Positions 48,683 through 58,800 of a DNA stretch of 64,000 nt are shown here, piece after piece (the stretch's first letter is position 1; each line of letters begins with the position of its first letter). The notes below the pieces were generated by a model. It searched no databases. It saw nothing but the letters and a program-made list of their open reading frames with translations, and had not been told where the DNA came from. The DNA lies in the NCBI RefSeq assembly GCF_000002875.2, contig NC_009277.2, positions 126,501-190,500 on the forward strand, read 5' to 3'. The position numbers and the translations under genes are program-made. This DNA comes from Leishmania infantum JPCM5 (Eukaryota; Euglenozoa; Kinetoplastea; Trypanosomatida; Trypanosomatidae).

Positions 48683-50320
48683 ATGGCTGCTCAGACCTCC
48701 GCATTCGTGCTGCGGTGCACGCGGCCCCTGCTGGCGTACAATAAGTCTAGCGGCTACCGCTGGAGCCCCATCCCAAAGCCACCTCCCCCTCACTACGATC
48801 GCCTCTACGGTGTCCACTCGGTGCTGAACACGCTGCGTGTGGCGGCGCAGCGGCAGCAGCAACAGCAGAAGACCGATCCGCTCCAAGAAACGGCAGACAC
48901 ACCAGGCTCGGCCTCTGCAGCTACAGCTGCAGCTTCCACTGCTCTCCATGACGCTCATCAGTCGTCAACGGCCGCAATGCCTGTGTCGCTGCTTCACCCG
49001 CATCGCGCGCATCTCGCGTGCCTGTACGTTCGCGATTTCAGCCTCGAGGAGGGTGGAGAGGGCGTAGAGGAGCTGGGCGGCTCCAACGCCGACGATGCCG
49101 TTGCCTATGATGCGGTGAACAGCACCGATCCTGGGTCCCGACCGGACAAGCACAGCCACTGCCCAGGGCGAGGGCGGCACATTCGCAGGAAGAAGGTGAT
49201 TCCTTCTCGCTACACGGCGGTGCGCTGCATCACTGCCCTGGCCAAATCGTTGAATGTCCCTGTGCGGTTCGTGCCACGCGCGGAGCTGGTGCAGCTCTGC
49301 GGGGAGCGACGGAACCAGAACATCGTTCTCGAGGCGTCGTCGTATAAGCCGCAGCGGATACGACACCTCGGCGAGATATGGGGAGCGGAGGGCGCGGCGG
49401 CAAAGACCACAGCTGCCGCCTCCGCTGGCCTCGTCACGGTGCTCTTCCTCGAGCGCATCGTCGACCCCGCCAACATCGGGGGCATCCTTCGCACCGCGTT
49501 TTTCTTCGGGGTCGATCATGTGATTCTGAGCCGCCAGTGCGCGAGCTGCACGGCAGCCGTCTCGCGCACAAGCACGGGCTTTCTGGAGCACCTGCGCGTG
49601 TATCAGGCCTCCACATCCTCCGCCGCCTTCCTGCGGGCCTCGCGGCAGGTCTGGGCATCGGCGGTGCCGTCGTTGTCGTCGTCCATCACCGGTGCCAGCG
49701 GGCTGGAAGTGATTGCGAGTATGGTGGTGTCGCGCACGAGGGCGCAGCGACGTGACCGGAACGAGAGCGCTCCGGCGTTGCAGTTTCCCGCTTCCGACGA
49801 GTCGGCGCCGTCCGAGGTGAGCGTCGAGAGCGGCAGCGACCACGTGCGCTTGTTTGCCCAGCAGCCGAATTCGTGTCTCCCTGCTGTGCGCGTGCTGCTG
49901 CTCGGTAACGAGGACGCCGGCTTGCCGCCAGATCTCCTGCAGTGGTGCACACATGTGGCGCACATCCGCTCTCCACGGCAGGCGCGTCTGCGCCACACGC
50001 GCACCAACATGCAAGGAGCGTCGCACGAGGAAGAACCAGAGACGTGCGCTGTCGACGCCGCGGTGGGCGGGACGGACGTGCAGCTCTCCTCCAACCCCCT
50101 TGACAGCACCGCCGTCGCATCCGCGGCTTCAGCGGAGGCGTTCGATAAGCACCAGCACAACCTGCGCCGCCTGGCACGTCTCCGCGACAAAGAGGTGTCG
50201 CTGAACGTCAACACCGCCGCGGCAGCGCTGCTGGCCGCCTTGGGCGGGGTGGAGGGGCGGCTGGGAAACGGCGGCGGTCAGCTGGGGTTGGTCGATGTGC
50301 AGCCGCTGTGTTCGCCCTGA
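48683..50320 (+). CDS. SpoU/TrmH-family RNA 2'-O-ribose methyltransferase, probably mitochondrial
   Basis: The product would transfer a methyl group from S-adenosylmethionine to a ribose 2'-OH in RNA. The 545 residues carry an N-terminal YGVHSVLNTLR segment like the RNA-binding start of TrmH/RlmB proteins. The three SPOUT motifs follow: DPANIGGILRTAFFFGV from residue 261, LLLGNEDAGLP around 405-415, and VSLNVNTAAAALLAAL from 505. The key Asn409 and the SLN triplet are present, so the enzyme looks active. Long Ser/Ala-rich insertions separate motifs 1, 2 and 3. The N-terminus is basic and lacks early acidic residues, compatible with mitochondrial import and an Mrm1-like rRNA role. An in-frame ATG at 48518 would add 55 Arg-rich residues that also resemble a targeting peptide, but the acceptor at 48576 favours 48683. 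Confidence 0.88.
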   Translation: MAAQTSAFVLRCTRPLLAYNKSSGYRWSPIPKPPPPHYDRLYGVHSVLNTLRVAAQRQQQQQKTDPLQETADTPGSASAATAAASTALHDAHQSSTAAMPVSLLHPHRAHLACLYVRDFSLEEGGEGVEELGGSNADDAVAYDAVNSTDPGSRPDKHSHCPGRGRHIRRKKVIPSRYTAVRCITALAKSLNVPVRFVPRAELVQLCGERRNQNIVLEASSYKPQRIRHLGEIWGAEGAAAKTTAAASAGLVTVLFLERIVDPANIGGILRTAFFFGVDHVILSRQCASCTAAVSRTSTGFLEHLRVYQASTSSAAFLRASRQVWASAVPSLSSSITGASGLEVIASMVVSRTRAQRRDRNESAPALQFPASDESAPSEVSVESGSDHVRLFAQQPNSCLPAVRVLLLGNEDAGLPPDLLQWCTHVAHIRSPRQARLRHTRTNMQGASHEEEPETCAVDAAVGGTDVQLSSNPLDSTAVASAASAEAFDKHQHNLRRLARLRDKEVSLNVNTAAAALLAALGGVEGRLGNGGGQLGLVDVQPLCSP

Positions 50321-51060
50321 ACCCCATCCCTCACCCCCGCCTCTTTGGCTCGCCTATCCCTCCTCACCGGCCTTCACAGTAACGCCCCGTGTAACTCCGC
50401 TCTAAGAGGTACGCATGAGCACAAGCCTCAATGCGAAAAGTTAATAGCATCCGCAGAGGTGGATGAGGCCCCCCTCCTCCCCCACAGACCCACACGAACA
50501 GACACATACGACCATGGACTCGATGAGTAGCGGTGCTCATGAGGGAGGGGGAACAGGGGGCCTCTTGCGCCTCCTTCACCGTTGGAGAGGACTGGACCTT
50601 GCCCGCGGTGCGTCCAGCTTTTCTCTTGTGAAGCGCTGCTCCCTCGTGCTCCCTGGCCAGCGCGCAAGTACGTTCTTGATGGTTACCACGACCAAGACAC
50701 ATGATGCGCGTCGCCCACCCCATATCAAGAGGCGTCTCTCTCTCGGTGCGTGCTTTTCAGTGCTCCGCTGCTCAACTCCGTCTCTCTCGCTCTCTGTCTT
50801 TCGTGCCGTCTCTCGCGGCTTGTAGGAGTGGGTGTGTCTCGGTTCACTGTACGCGCTTCATTACGCAGTATTCACACACACGGACGTACGTACGTGGGCG
50901 CGTGTGTGTGTGTGTGGGTCTGCGAGCTGTGCCGATCGGGGGAGGACTGCCTCCGCCTTCCACCACCGCCAACCACCTTTGCTCCTCAGCTCGTCTGGCG
51001 CACGGCTGTCTCCATGTTTCTTCTCCCGCCACGCGCATCACCGTCACCGTCTTCTCAGTC
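50321..51060. other. Intergenic region
   Basis: This gap contains the 3' UTR of the methyltransferase gene and C/T-rich leader sequence. The U-box frame is open upstream to an ATG at 50701, but the added sequence has UTR-like composition. Confidence 0.55.
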
Positions 51061-53043
51061 ATGCAGACAACGAACTCACTTCTCGTCTCGAGAGCCGTGG
51101 CGCGCCTATGCGCCGTCCTCGGCGATGAGCTTTTCCCGGTCGTGATTTGGCTTTCCATGTTTGGCGCCACGCGTCTCGCACCCTCCCTGGTGCTGCACTT
51201 ATCAATGTCTCTCCCGCAGGTGATGGACGTGCCGCGGCTGCTGCTGTGGCGACGAAGGCGCGGCGTCTACGACGGTGCCCCGAACAGCAGTTATTTGGGC
51301 TCAAGCATCAGCGCCGCTGCCGACGCCGCCGCCGCACATCTTGCGGAGCTGATCAAGAACACACCTCCGGGCTCCAGCAGCGACGGTATTCTCCTCGGCG
51401 GCAGCAGCAGCAGCAGCAGTGGAGCTTACGACGCAGCGCTCCGCGCGTCGTGGCAGCGTATTTACCATCAGTCGCTCGAGGTGCTTGTCTCCCTCGTCAC
51501 GTACCCGACACGTTTGTGGACGTATTTTCTTTTCCAGCGCAGCCAGCGCGCGTCGCTCAGGGATGCAGCTGCCGCAGCGCGCGGTGGCGGGAACGGCCGA
51601 GCAGCGGTGGCGGAGCTTCTCGTGCGCCTTGTGACTAGCTTCACCTCCACGTGGATTCACGCGAGCGGCAGCATGCTCTTTGACACCATCGTCACTTACC
51701 TCAGCACTCGCATCGGCAGCTGGGGCAGCGGCAGCGTCGGTGGTGGCAACGCCATCGGAGGCAGTGGCAGACGCCACAGCGGCTGGCGTGACCTGCTCGT
51801 CGCGTCGTGCGTGTCAACCGGGCTCAACTTTGCACTGCAGACGTACTGGGTAGAGGCACTGACGAGCATGGGCGAGCTGCGGGCGCTGCCGCTGGCGACC
51901 ACAGCTCGAGAGGCGCTGTCGCTGTCCTTCAGCGAGCGGATGCAGCTTGCGCTCTCAGCCCTCTCTCGGCTAGGCGGCAAGGAATTCCTGTACCGCTTGT
52001 GCCGCGTGGCGCTGCAGCCGCAGCCGGACCAGCGGACTAGCCCCGCCGAGGGGGAGCAGGTATACGCGTCACCGCTGTCGCCCTCAAACACAGCAGCGCT
52101 GCAGCCACGCACTCGCGCAGCCGATTCTTCGTTGCTGTCCTCCCCAGCTTCTGCTACGCCGCGAGCGCAGTCCCAGCCGGCGCGTGCATATCTGTGTGGC
52201 GGCAACGCCTTCGTCTTCGCCCTCAGCGGCTTTCGCTTTTCCTACTACGGCGACCCGCAGCAGTTCACGACGGCTGCGTCCAACTGCATTACGGACGCCT
52301 TGGACCTCGTGCTGCGGCAGGCGCGCCAGCGGGCCGCGGCGCAGAACGGCCGTGTGACAGAGGCGCTGCTGGAGGGGCAGGTGTGGCGACCACCCGTGTC
52401 GTCGTCGTCCTCATACAGCCACGACGTCGTTCTCGCTCCCGCCGCCTCCCTGCAGCTCCTCCCTGTGTATATAGCGAACTTTGCCGTTGGCGCCGGTGTC
52501 GGCCTTGTGTGGCGAAGGCGCCACCTCCTCGCCGCAGCCCGCCGTGTGCCGCTGCTGAGAAGAGTTGTGAAGCTGCTATTCCCGCTGCCGCCGCCGCCAC
52601 TACGGCTGCCTGAGGCGTTGCAGGAGCTGAGCCCGGAGTGCCATGTGCTGCTGGTGCACCCGGATGGCCGGGTCGAGGTTTCCGGGAACGCGCCGCTGCC
52701 GGAGTCTATTTCGAAGGCTGATGCGCCGGCAGCGACGACGACGATGATGCCAGACACGCCCTCTGCGGATGCCTCTCCCTCGCCACGAATAACACGCATT
52801 GTGGTCGCGCAGGACTTGTTCTGCCCTATCAAGCGCACACTGATGTGTGACCCGGTGCAGACCGCTGACGGTTTCACGTACGACCGTGACAGCATCGAGG
52901 AGTGGCTGCTGGCGCATGACACGGCGCCGCTCACGAACTTGCATCTCGATAACACGACGCTGCGTGTGAACTGGAGAGCGCGGCAGCTAATCAGCGGACT
53001 TGTCCTGCAGTACACCGCTGCAGCAGGAATCACAAGCATCTGA
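51061..53043 (+). CDS. Membrane protein with C-terminal U-box (putative E3 ubiquitin ligase)
   Basis: The product has 660 residues. The U-box occupies residues about 583-655: DLFCPIKRTLMCDPVQTADG, TYDRDSIEEWL, then a conserved-looking end. U-boxes recruit E2 enzymes, so an E3 ligase role is likely. Hydrophobic segments are visible at about residues 17-37 (LCAVLGDELFPVVIWLSMFGA), 244-262 and 462-483 (LQLLPVYIANFAVGAGVGLVW). The last is followed by a strongly basic stretch (RRRHLLAAARRVPLLRR) typical of a cytosolic flank. This would put the U-box in the cytosol, attached to a membrane. Ser/Gly/Ala-rich linkers separate the parts. The start is uncertain: AG at 51057-51058 would leave two bases of UTR, and an out-of-frame ATG lies at 51014. 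The membrane is unknown. Confidence 0.8.
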   Translation: MQTTNSLLVSRAVARLCAVLGDELFPVVIWLSMFGATRLAPSLVLHLSMSLPQVMDVPRLLLWRRRRGVYDGAPNSSYLGSSISAAADAAAAHLAELIKNTPPGSSSDGILLGGSSSSSSGAYDAALRASWQRIYHQSLEVLVSLVTYPTRLWTYFLFQRSQRASLRDAAAAARGGGNGRAAVAELLVRLVTSFTSTWIHASGSMLFDTIVTYLSTRIGSWGSGSVGGGNAIGGSGRRHSGWRDLLVASCVSTGLNFALQTYWVEALTSMGELRALPLATTAREALSLSFSERMQLALSALSRLGGKEFLYRLCRVALQPQPDQRTSPAEGEQVYASPLSPSNTAALQPRTRAADSSLLSSPASATPRAQSQPARAYLCGGNAFVFALSGFRFSYYGDPQQFTTAASNCITDALDLVLRQARQRAAAQNGRVTEALLEGQVWRPPVSSSSSYSHDVVLAPAASLQLLPVYIANFAVGAGVGLVWRRRHLLAAARRVPLLRRVVKLLFPLPPPPLRLPEALQELSPECHVLLVHPDGRVEVSGNAPLPESISKADAPAATTTMMPDTPSADASPSPRITRIVVAQDLFCPIKRTLMCDPVQTADGFTYDRDSIEEWLLAHDTAPLTNLHLDNTTLRVNWRARQLISGLVLQYTAAAGITSI

Positions 53044-53820
53044 GGAGGCCAGTGAGCGCCAAAGGGCGGACTTGATGGACGGGGGAGAGGGAGGAGGGTG
53101 AGGGTTTCGGAGGACGCAGGAGAGAGAATTTCGGCGAATGTGCGTGTATGTGTGCGCCCCCTCCTCCTCCCTGCGTACGGGTCTGCGCCGGCTGCTCCAT
53201 ATTATGTGCTTTATCACCGGTCACCGTCTTGACGAATCGCCGATCGCGGCGACGACGACGACGACGACACACGCACACAGGTGTTTTTTTCTGTTGACAC
53301 GCTTGCTTGATTCTCTGTCTCCGTCTCTGTCTCTATGTGTGTGTATACGGCACCCTCTTTTTCTCCGCTTGCTCTGTGTCTGCCTCTCTACTATCAACCA
53401 ATCTGCCCCTCCCCCTTCCACATGTCTGCGTATTTCTCTCACGTCCGCACCACCCCCACCTCTCCTCTCCATGCACTCACCCTCGTTCCGTCTCCTCGAT
53501 CGGCGAGGGGCCTTATCCCCGCCTTCATCATGCGTGCACAGACACGTACAACACACCGACGGCAGAGCTCCGCATATGAGCTTACGCATGCGTGAGAGAG
53601 AGCAGGCGCGTGTCTGTGCGGGGGTCGGCCTGCCTTTGATGGCGTCTGGTCGCCGCTGCTGAGGAGACTGTTTCTGCTCCTCCTCCATCTTCGTGCACAG
53701 CCGTGCCGTCGCGGGTGCGTCAACACGTGGCTGGTCGCCCTTTACTTTAATGCTTCGCCTTCTCGCCCTCGATGACGTGGGAGGTTACACCAACCCCCCT
53801 CCCCCTCCCACAACACACAC

Positions 53821-54369
53821 ACATGCCTCTCAGTGCGTGCTGTCTCAGGCTCCAGTACAACCCCACTCTCTCTGCCTGAGGAGAAGCCAAAGCAGCCCCC
53901 CTCCCCTCCCCTCCTATGCCTGCCGAATGCCGAACTCGCCTCTGGTGTGTGACAGGGTCAGGTGTCTGTGACGTAGGCGGAGGTCCGCGCGATGCATCGC
54001 TGCTGATGTCGGCGGTGAGGGCCTGGATGGCGTTGCGTCGGGGCGACCTGCGACCGTGCACACGCCTGCACACCGTCTATGTGATGGGCGAAGTGCCAGC
54101 GTGGCTCGAACGCACCCCGCACGGCCCTCACACTGACCACTGGTGGGGGGCAGCCTGAGCGCCACGCCGAGGGGGATGCACCAGGGGTGGCGACCGGCAC
54201 AATGGGGGAGCGGCTGTGAGGCGACCTGCTCAGCGGGCATGTGGGCTGGGCTCGAGGCAGAGGCGGTGCTGAGACGACTGGGTCGGCGCATTGCTGCCAT
54301 GCGCGCGTGCGCCCAGGGCTGCTTGGCACCAGGCGGATGGGGCACCTGTGGCAGGGGTCTGTGGTGGTG
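53821..54369 (+). mobile_element. SIDER2-like degenerate retroposon, copy 2
   Basis: Bases 53821-54310 match copy 1 with a single visible mismatch (GCCTGAGG for GCCTGGGG). Similarity to copy 3 continues to about 54369, after which the two diverge. The true 3' end may lie further right. It sits in the probable 3' UTR of the U-box gene, the usual SIDER2 location. Confidence 0.72.
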
Positions 54370-54718
54370 CGCGGTGGGCGGAGCGGCATGGCGTGACGTT
54401 CGAGCTCGCGTTGCATGGCGGAGAGTGAGCATGCTGAAGGAATGTCTTCTTGCTACCCCCGCTGCAGTGCCGGCTGGGGGCGGGGCGGAGAGGAAGGGGT
54501 GATGTTAAGAGCGAGAGGACAGACACGACATCACCATTTTCACGACGAAGAAACCAAAGAAATGCGTCGGCTGCTCATCCCTTTACTCCGCCGTGGGTGG
54601 CTCTCTAACAGGAGGGTGGAGAGTCGGTGAAGCTGTAACCCGTCTTGCCTTGCCCGCAGTTGTTGTAGACACGCGCGTGCGTGCTGGTCTGCACATCACC
54701 ATCAACTCCATGTAGCCA

Positions 54719-54728
<10 letters not shown>

Positions 54729-54754
<26 letters not shown>
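54729..54754 (+). repeat. CA dinucleotide microsatellite
   Basis: An uninterrupted run of 13 CA units downstream of SIDER2-like copy 2. Confidence 0.9.
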
Positions 54755-55666
54755 TGCAGATGCATGAACACGCTCACACATACGTTCGGTGCCAATCACA
54801 TTGATGAGGTGCGCTGTGGGACTGCACGCAGACGTCGCGCATGGGCTTTTATCATATTTCTCTCCATATCTTCTCAAGTGACCTCGCTCTGTGCATACAC
54901 CTCGACGCAGTCTCACCGCTGCCGCTACGTCACCACTGCCACGACCACCGCCACCACCAACCAGCCCTTACACAGCACTGCCACACCGTGTTTCAGTTGA
55001 GGAGCGTCGCCACACACTCACACGCCCACGCATATTCCCCATCCACGAACGCGTGCGTGCCTTTCTGCGTTGCTGCGTGTGTGTTTATGCATAAGCCTGC
55101 TTTCGAGCTGAGCCGTCACGGCGAGTGCGGTGCGTTCCGCTTTCTCTGCTCCTTCCCCCCCTTCGCCTTCCTTCCCTCCTTCCGTTGGCCTGCTGTCGAC
55201 TTCATCGTCTCCGTGACTCGCTCGCTCGCGCCTTTTTTTCCCTTTTTTCGTTCAAACCTGTATGTATATATCCACACTGCGTGCACGTCTTGTTCGTGCG
55301 CGTGTGCTTCGTCTCTTCATGGTTTGAGAGTGCTTAGGCGGTGGCGACTTCGTTGAGCGCCCCGCCCTGCGCCTCTCCCCTCCTCTGTTTTCTCTTCCCG
55401 GGCGGCGTAGCGGAAACACATACACATTCCTTCTTTCTCTTCGCCTCCCGTTTTGTGTCTTGTAGACTCTCTTCCTTTATACTTCATCTTTCTCTGCGTG
55501 TGTGTGGCGTGTGTGGCTTGTGCGTGGCGATCGGCGTCGCTGTCTTTTGCACCTTTGGTCATCTCCTTGTGCTGCCGTCCAGCACGCACAAGACGTGCAT
55601 CGGCGCGCTCGAAGAAGACCCGAGACAAAAGCTGAGCGGGGAACCTCGACGCGCCGTTGTGCACAC

Positions 55667-55693
55667 ACATATATAAATATATATATATATATT
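55667..55693 (+). repeat. AT dinucleotide microsatellite
   Basis: A mostly alternating AT run, unusual in this GC-rich window. Confidence 0.85.
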
Positions 55694-55729
55694 GGCTCAT
55701 TCATGATTTTGCCTATGGTGCTCTCCTCC

Positions 55730-55776
55730 GTCTCTGCCGGTGCACCTGTTTCTCCCTCCAAGCATCCCCGCTGCAG
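55730..55776 (+). promoter_or_regulatory. Probable trans-splice acceptor for the LRR gene
   Basis: A C/T-rich tract is followed by AG at 55761-55762 and GCAG at 55773-55776. No ATG occurs before 55857, which supports that start. Confidence 0.5.
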
Positions 55777-55856
55777 GCACCCAACAGACACCAAACACGT
55801 ACACACACACACACACACACACACGACACGCGTGCAGCTCAAGCTGTGAAGGAAGG

Positions 55857-58800
55857 ATGTCGTCATTGCCGCCGTCGCAGCCGCGGTGCGAAGCGCCCAC
55901 TGTCGGAGCAACACATGCACTGCGGCCGCTTCATTCTCTTCCTCCGCCGCTCACTTCAGCGCCTGCTGGCTCGACTGCTGCGTTGTATGAAGGTGTGCGC
56001 CTTACCCCCAGTGCTCTGAAGTCCATCATCGGGTACTTGCCATGCAACGCCACCGCTACTATCGGCAACACAGCCAACATCCACAGAAATGGCGGTGCTG
56101 TAATCAGTGCCAGTCGTGCTGCAGACGGCCGACCAGCATGCTCGCCGCTCATCATGGCCGACGCGCTCTTTGCAGCGGCGGCGCAGGCGCCGTCTACATC
56201 CGCAGCGACCGCTGCCTCCGCTGGCGCACCGTTGACGCCGCCGGTGCCGGTGACTGTGACGCGACCGCTGGCATTCGTGGCGGCGTCTCCGCAGTCGCGG
56301 CGCGGGCTGGAGATGCACCTCACCGGTGGCTGCGCGCTGCCGCCACTTGGCTCGCTGGTTCTGCAGGTTCAGCCACATAGACCGTCGCCGGTCGCCGCGA
56401 TGCGTCCGTTGCGAGTGGGTGCGCGGCACGCGTCTCGACGCCGCGTGGCCTCCCCGGCGCAAGTCGGGGGTGCCCATCACCATGATGAGAGGGCGTCAGC
56501 CGCGTCACTCCCGGCACTTATTGTATCGTCTACGAACGTGGCCATCCCGGCGCTGCCGTTCCAGCCAGTGCGCTCGCTCTCGAGCTCGCCAGTCACGCGG
56601 CCGCAGACGGCAGCGATGCCGTCGACGTTATCAACTCCGTTACCACCAGCGATGGCAGCGGCCCTCGGCGACGATGATGTCCGCACATCGGGTAGCTTTT
56701 CGCCAGCACCCCAACCGCCGCCGCCGCTACCCTCGCAGTCCGCTGTTCGTCAGAGTCGCCGACTTCCAGTGGTTGCCGCAACGCCGCCCGCTGACTGGTC
56801 TCCATTTTCCTCGGCACTGGTGGCGCGGACACGCACCAGCCCTGTTTCGGCTTCGCGCCGCTCGCTGAAAACTGCGTCACCGACCTCGACAGCGCAGGAG
56901 GCCTTCGGTGCGGTGGCGGTGGGGGCCGATAGCAAAGCCGCCTTCGCGTTAGGTGCCAGCGAAGCCCCCACAACGCGCGCCTGTGTTTCCACCGGCGCGT
57001 CGCCGTCGCTGCGGCCTGCGCGTGCAACACCGCCTGCCACTTCTCCTCCGCCGGCGCCGCCTCCGTCGTCTACGTCCGCCGCTCTGCAGACGCTCTGCCA
57101 CGCGCTGTGGTGGGTGCGCCGTGGTCCGTTGCCAGTGTCGCTGAGTCTCTGGCGGTACAGGCAAGCGGACATATCGGTTGTGTGGGCGATGCTGTCGGAG
57201 TCACCTCCGCCACACCCGCAGGAGGCGGCGGGGCTGGCGATGAGGGGGGAGGGCACGGAGAAACCACGACCTCTTCCTTCATCACCAATGCACGAGCACC
57301 GCGGTCAGGCGGCACACACGCTTGATAAGCCTCGGGAGAACTGTCATCCTACTCCAGCGAGAGAGGGCGATGACGTGCGTGGCTTTAGGGCCCCTGCCAA
57401 TGACCCGGCCCATGGTCTCGTGGCTGATGTGAGTGGCGGGGCAGTGGTGGTTGCCAACGCCGAAGGGGTGACCGACACAACACAGTCGTCTGGCATCACG
57501 GAAGTCATTACGACCACCGCCGCCTGCAGTGGGCACTTGTGCCCCGCGTGCCATTCTCTGAACTTCGATCCTGCATCGACACAGCCGATATGGCCACCAA
57601 GGGCACCAGAAGGAGAGGGAGCAGCTGCCAACGCCGACAAAAACAACGGCACACTTGAGCATCGACTGGGCAGCCCTGCCGACACCGTGCCAACGTCGTC
57701 TTTTGCACCGGCGGCACCAGCGAATCCCATGCTCCGCTCCCCTGTGATGCAGCTGCATGTCCACGGCAAAGCGGCCGATGCCGCGCTGACGGAGCTGCTG
57801 CCGGCCCATCCGGAGGTGCGTTCGCTGCGTCTCACGCATGGCACCCTGTCTGACGCGCAGCTGCGGCACCTCGCCCGCGTCTGCCCCGACGTGACGCATC
57901 TTTCGCTGGCCATGAACAGTCGAATCCAGACAACCGCCTTTCTTTGCCCGCCACTGTCGGATACTTCATCCGTATCGCCCTCGGCCACCACGGTCACCAC
58001 GACGGCGACCTCGCGGACGGAGGCCGTCGGCTCGCCCAAGCAGGACTTTCCGCACCAACTCACTCGCCTGCATCCGGGAGGGGTATACCACACTGCCGCC
58101 ACCACCTCCCAGACGGCACCGCCGGTCTTGTCACCACTCTCCTCTCGGCCTCCCTTTGCGACGCGTGGCGCGAGCGACACGGCGGACGCGCTTGGCACTC
58201 GCAGCGAGGGCAGCCGTGGGACAGACGCCTCCCCGCCGCAGTCACCGTCGTATTTGCCACACAGCCTGTGCTCGCCGTACCAGAACAGCCAGCTCGATCT
58301 CTTCGCCCCGGACGAGGAAGGGGAGCTGGAGATGCGGATATCGCTTTGGCAGGCGGCGCAGACAGATGCGGAGGAACGGCGCCAGCCCGTCTTCATTCTA
58401 CGCCCGCAGGACGTCGTACTGGGCAGATATGGCGGAGCAGCAGGCAAGGATGGCAGCCGTACTGGTGCCTCGACGACTGGTGGTAGCAGGGACGCTGCTG
58501 CTGGCACTACCGCTGCGGCATTCTCGCGCACGCTGCAGGACAGCGCCATCGAGCAGTGGACGGCGTCGCACCGGCGGCCCTCACCGCACACTAAGACCGC
58601 TGCCATCGGAGGCACGCCGACAAACGCAGAATCAGCTCACGATTCTCGGAGGGTTGCACCAGGAGCGCCACTCCTGATGGCCAGCACTGCGGCCTCCCTC
58701 GCGGATTTGTCTGGCACGATACTCAGCCCGCTTCACCTGTCTTCGGCTGCACATACACCGACGTTAGCTTCAGCTGCAGTTTGGGCTCACACAGACCCTC

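Larger units (their letters stand above)
53044..55856. other. Intergenic region containing SIDER2-like copy 2
   Basis: The 2.8-kb gap is the longest in the window. It holds SIDER2-like copy 2 (53821-54369), a CA repeat (54729-54754), an AT repeat (55667-55693), a CA repeat (55801-55824) and the LRR-gene acceptor. No gene was recognised. Confidence 0.65.
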
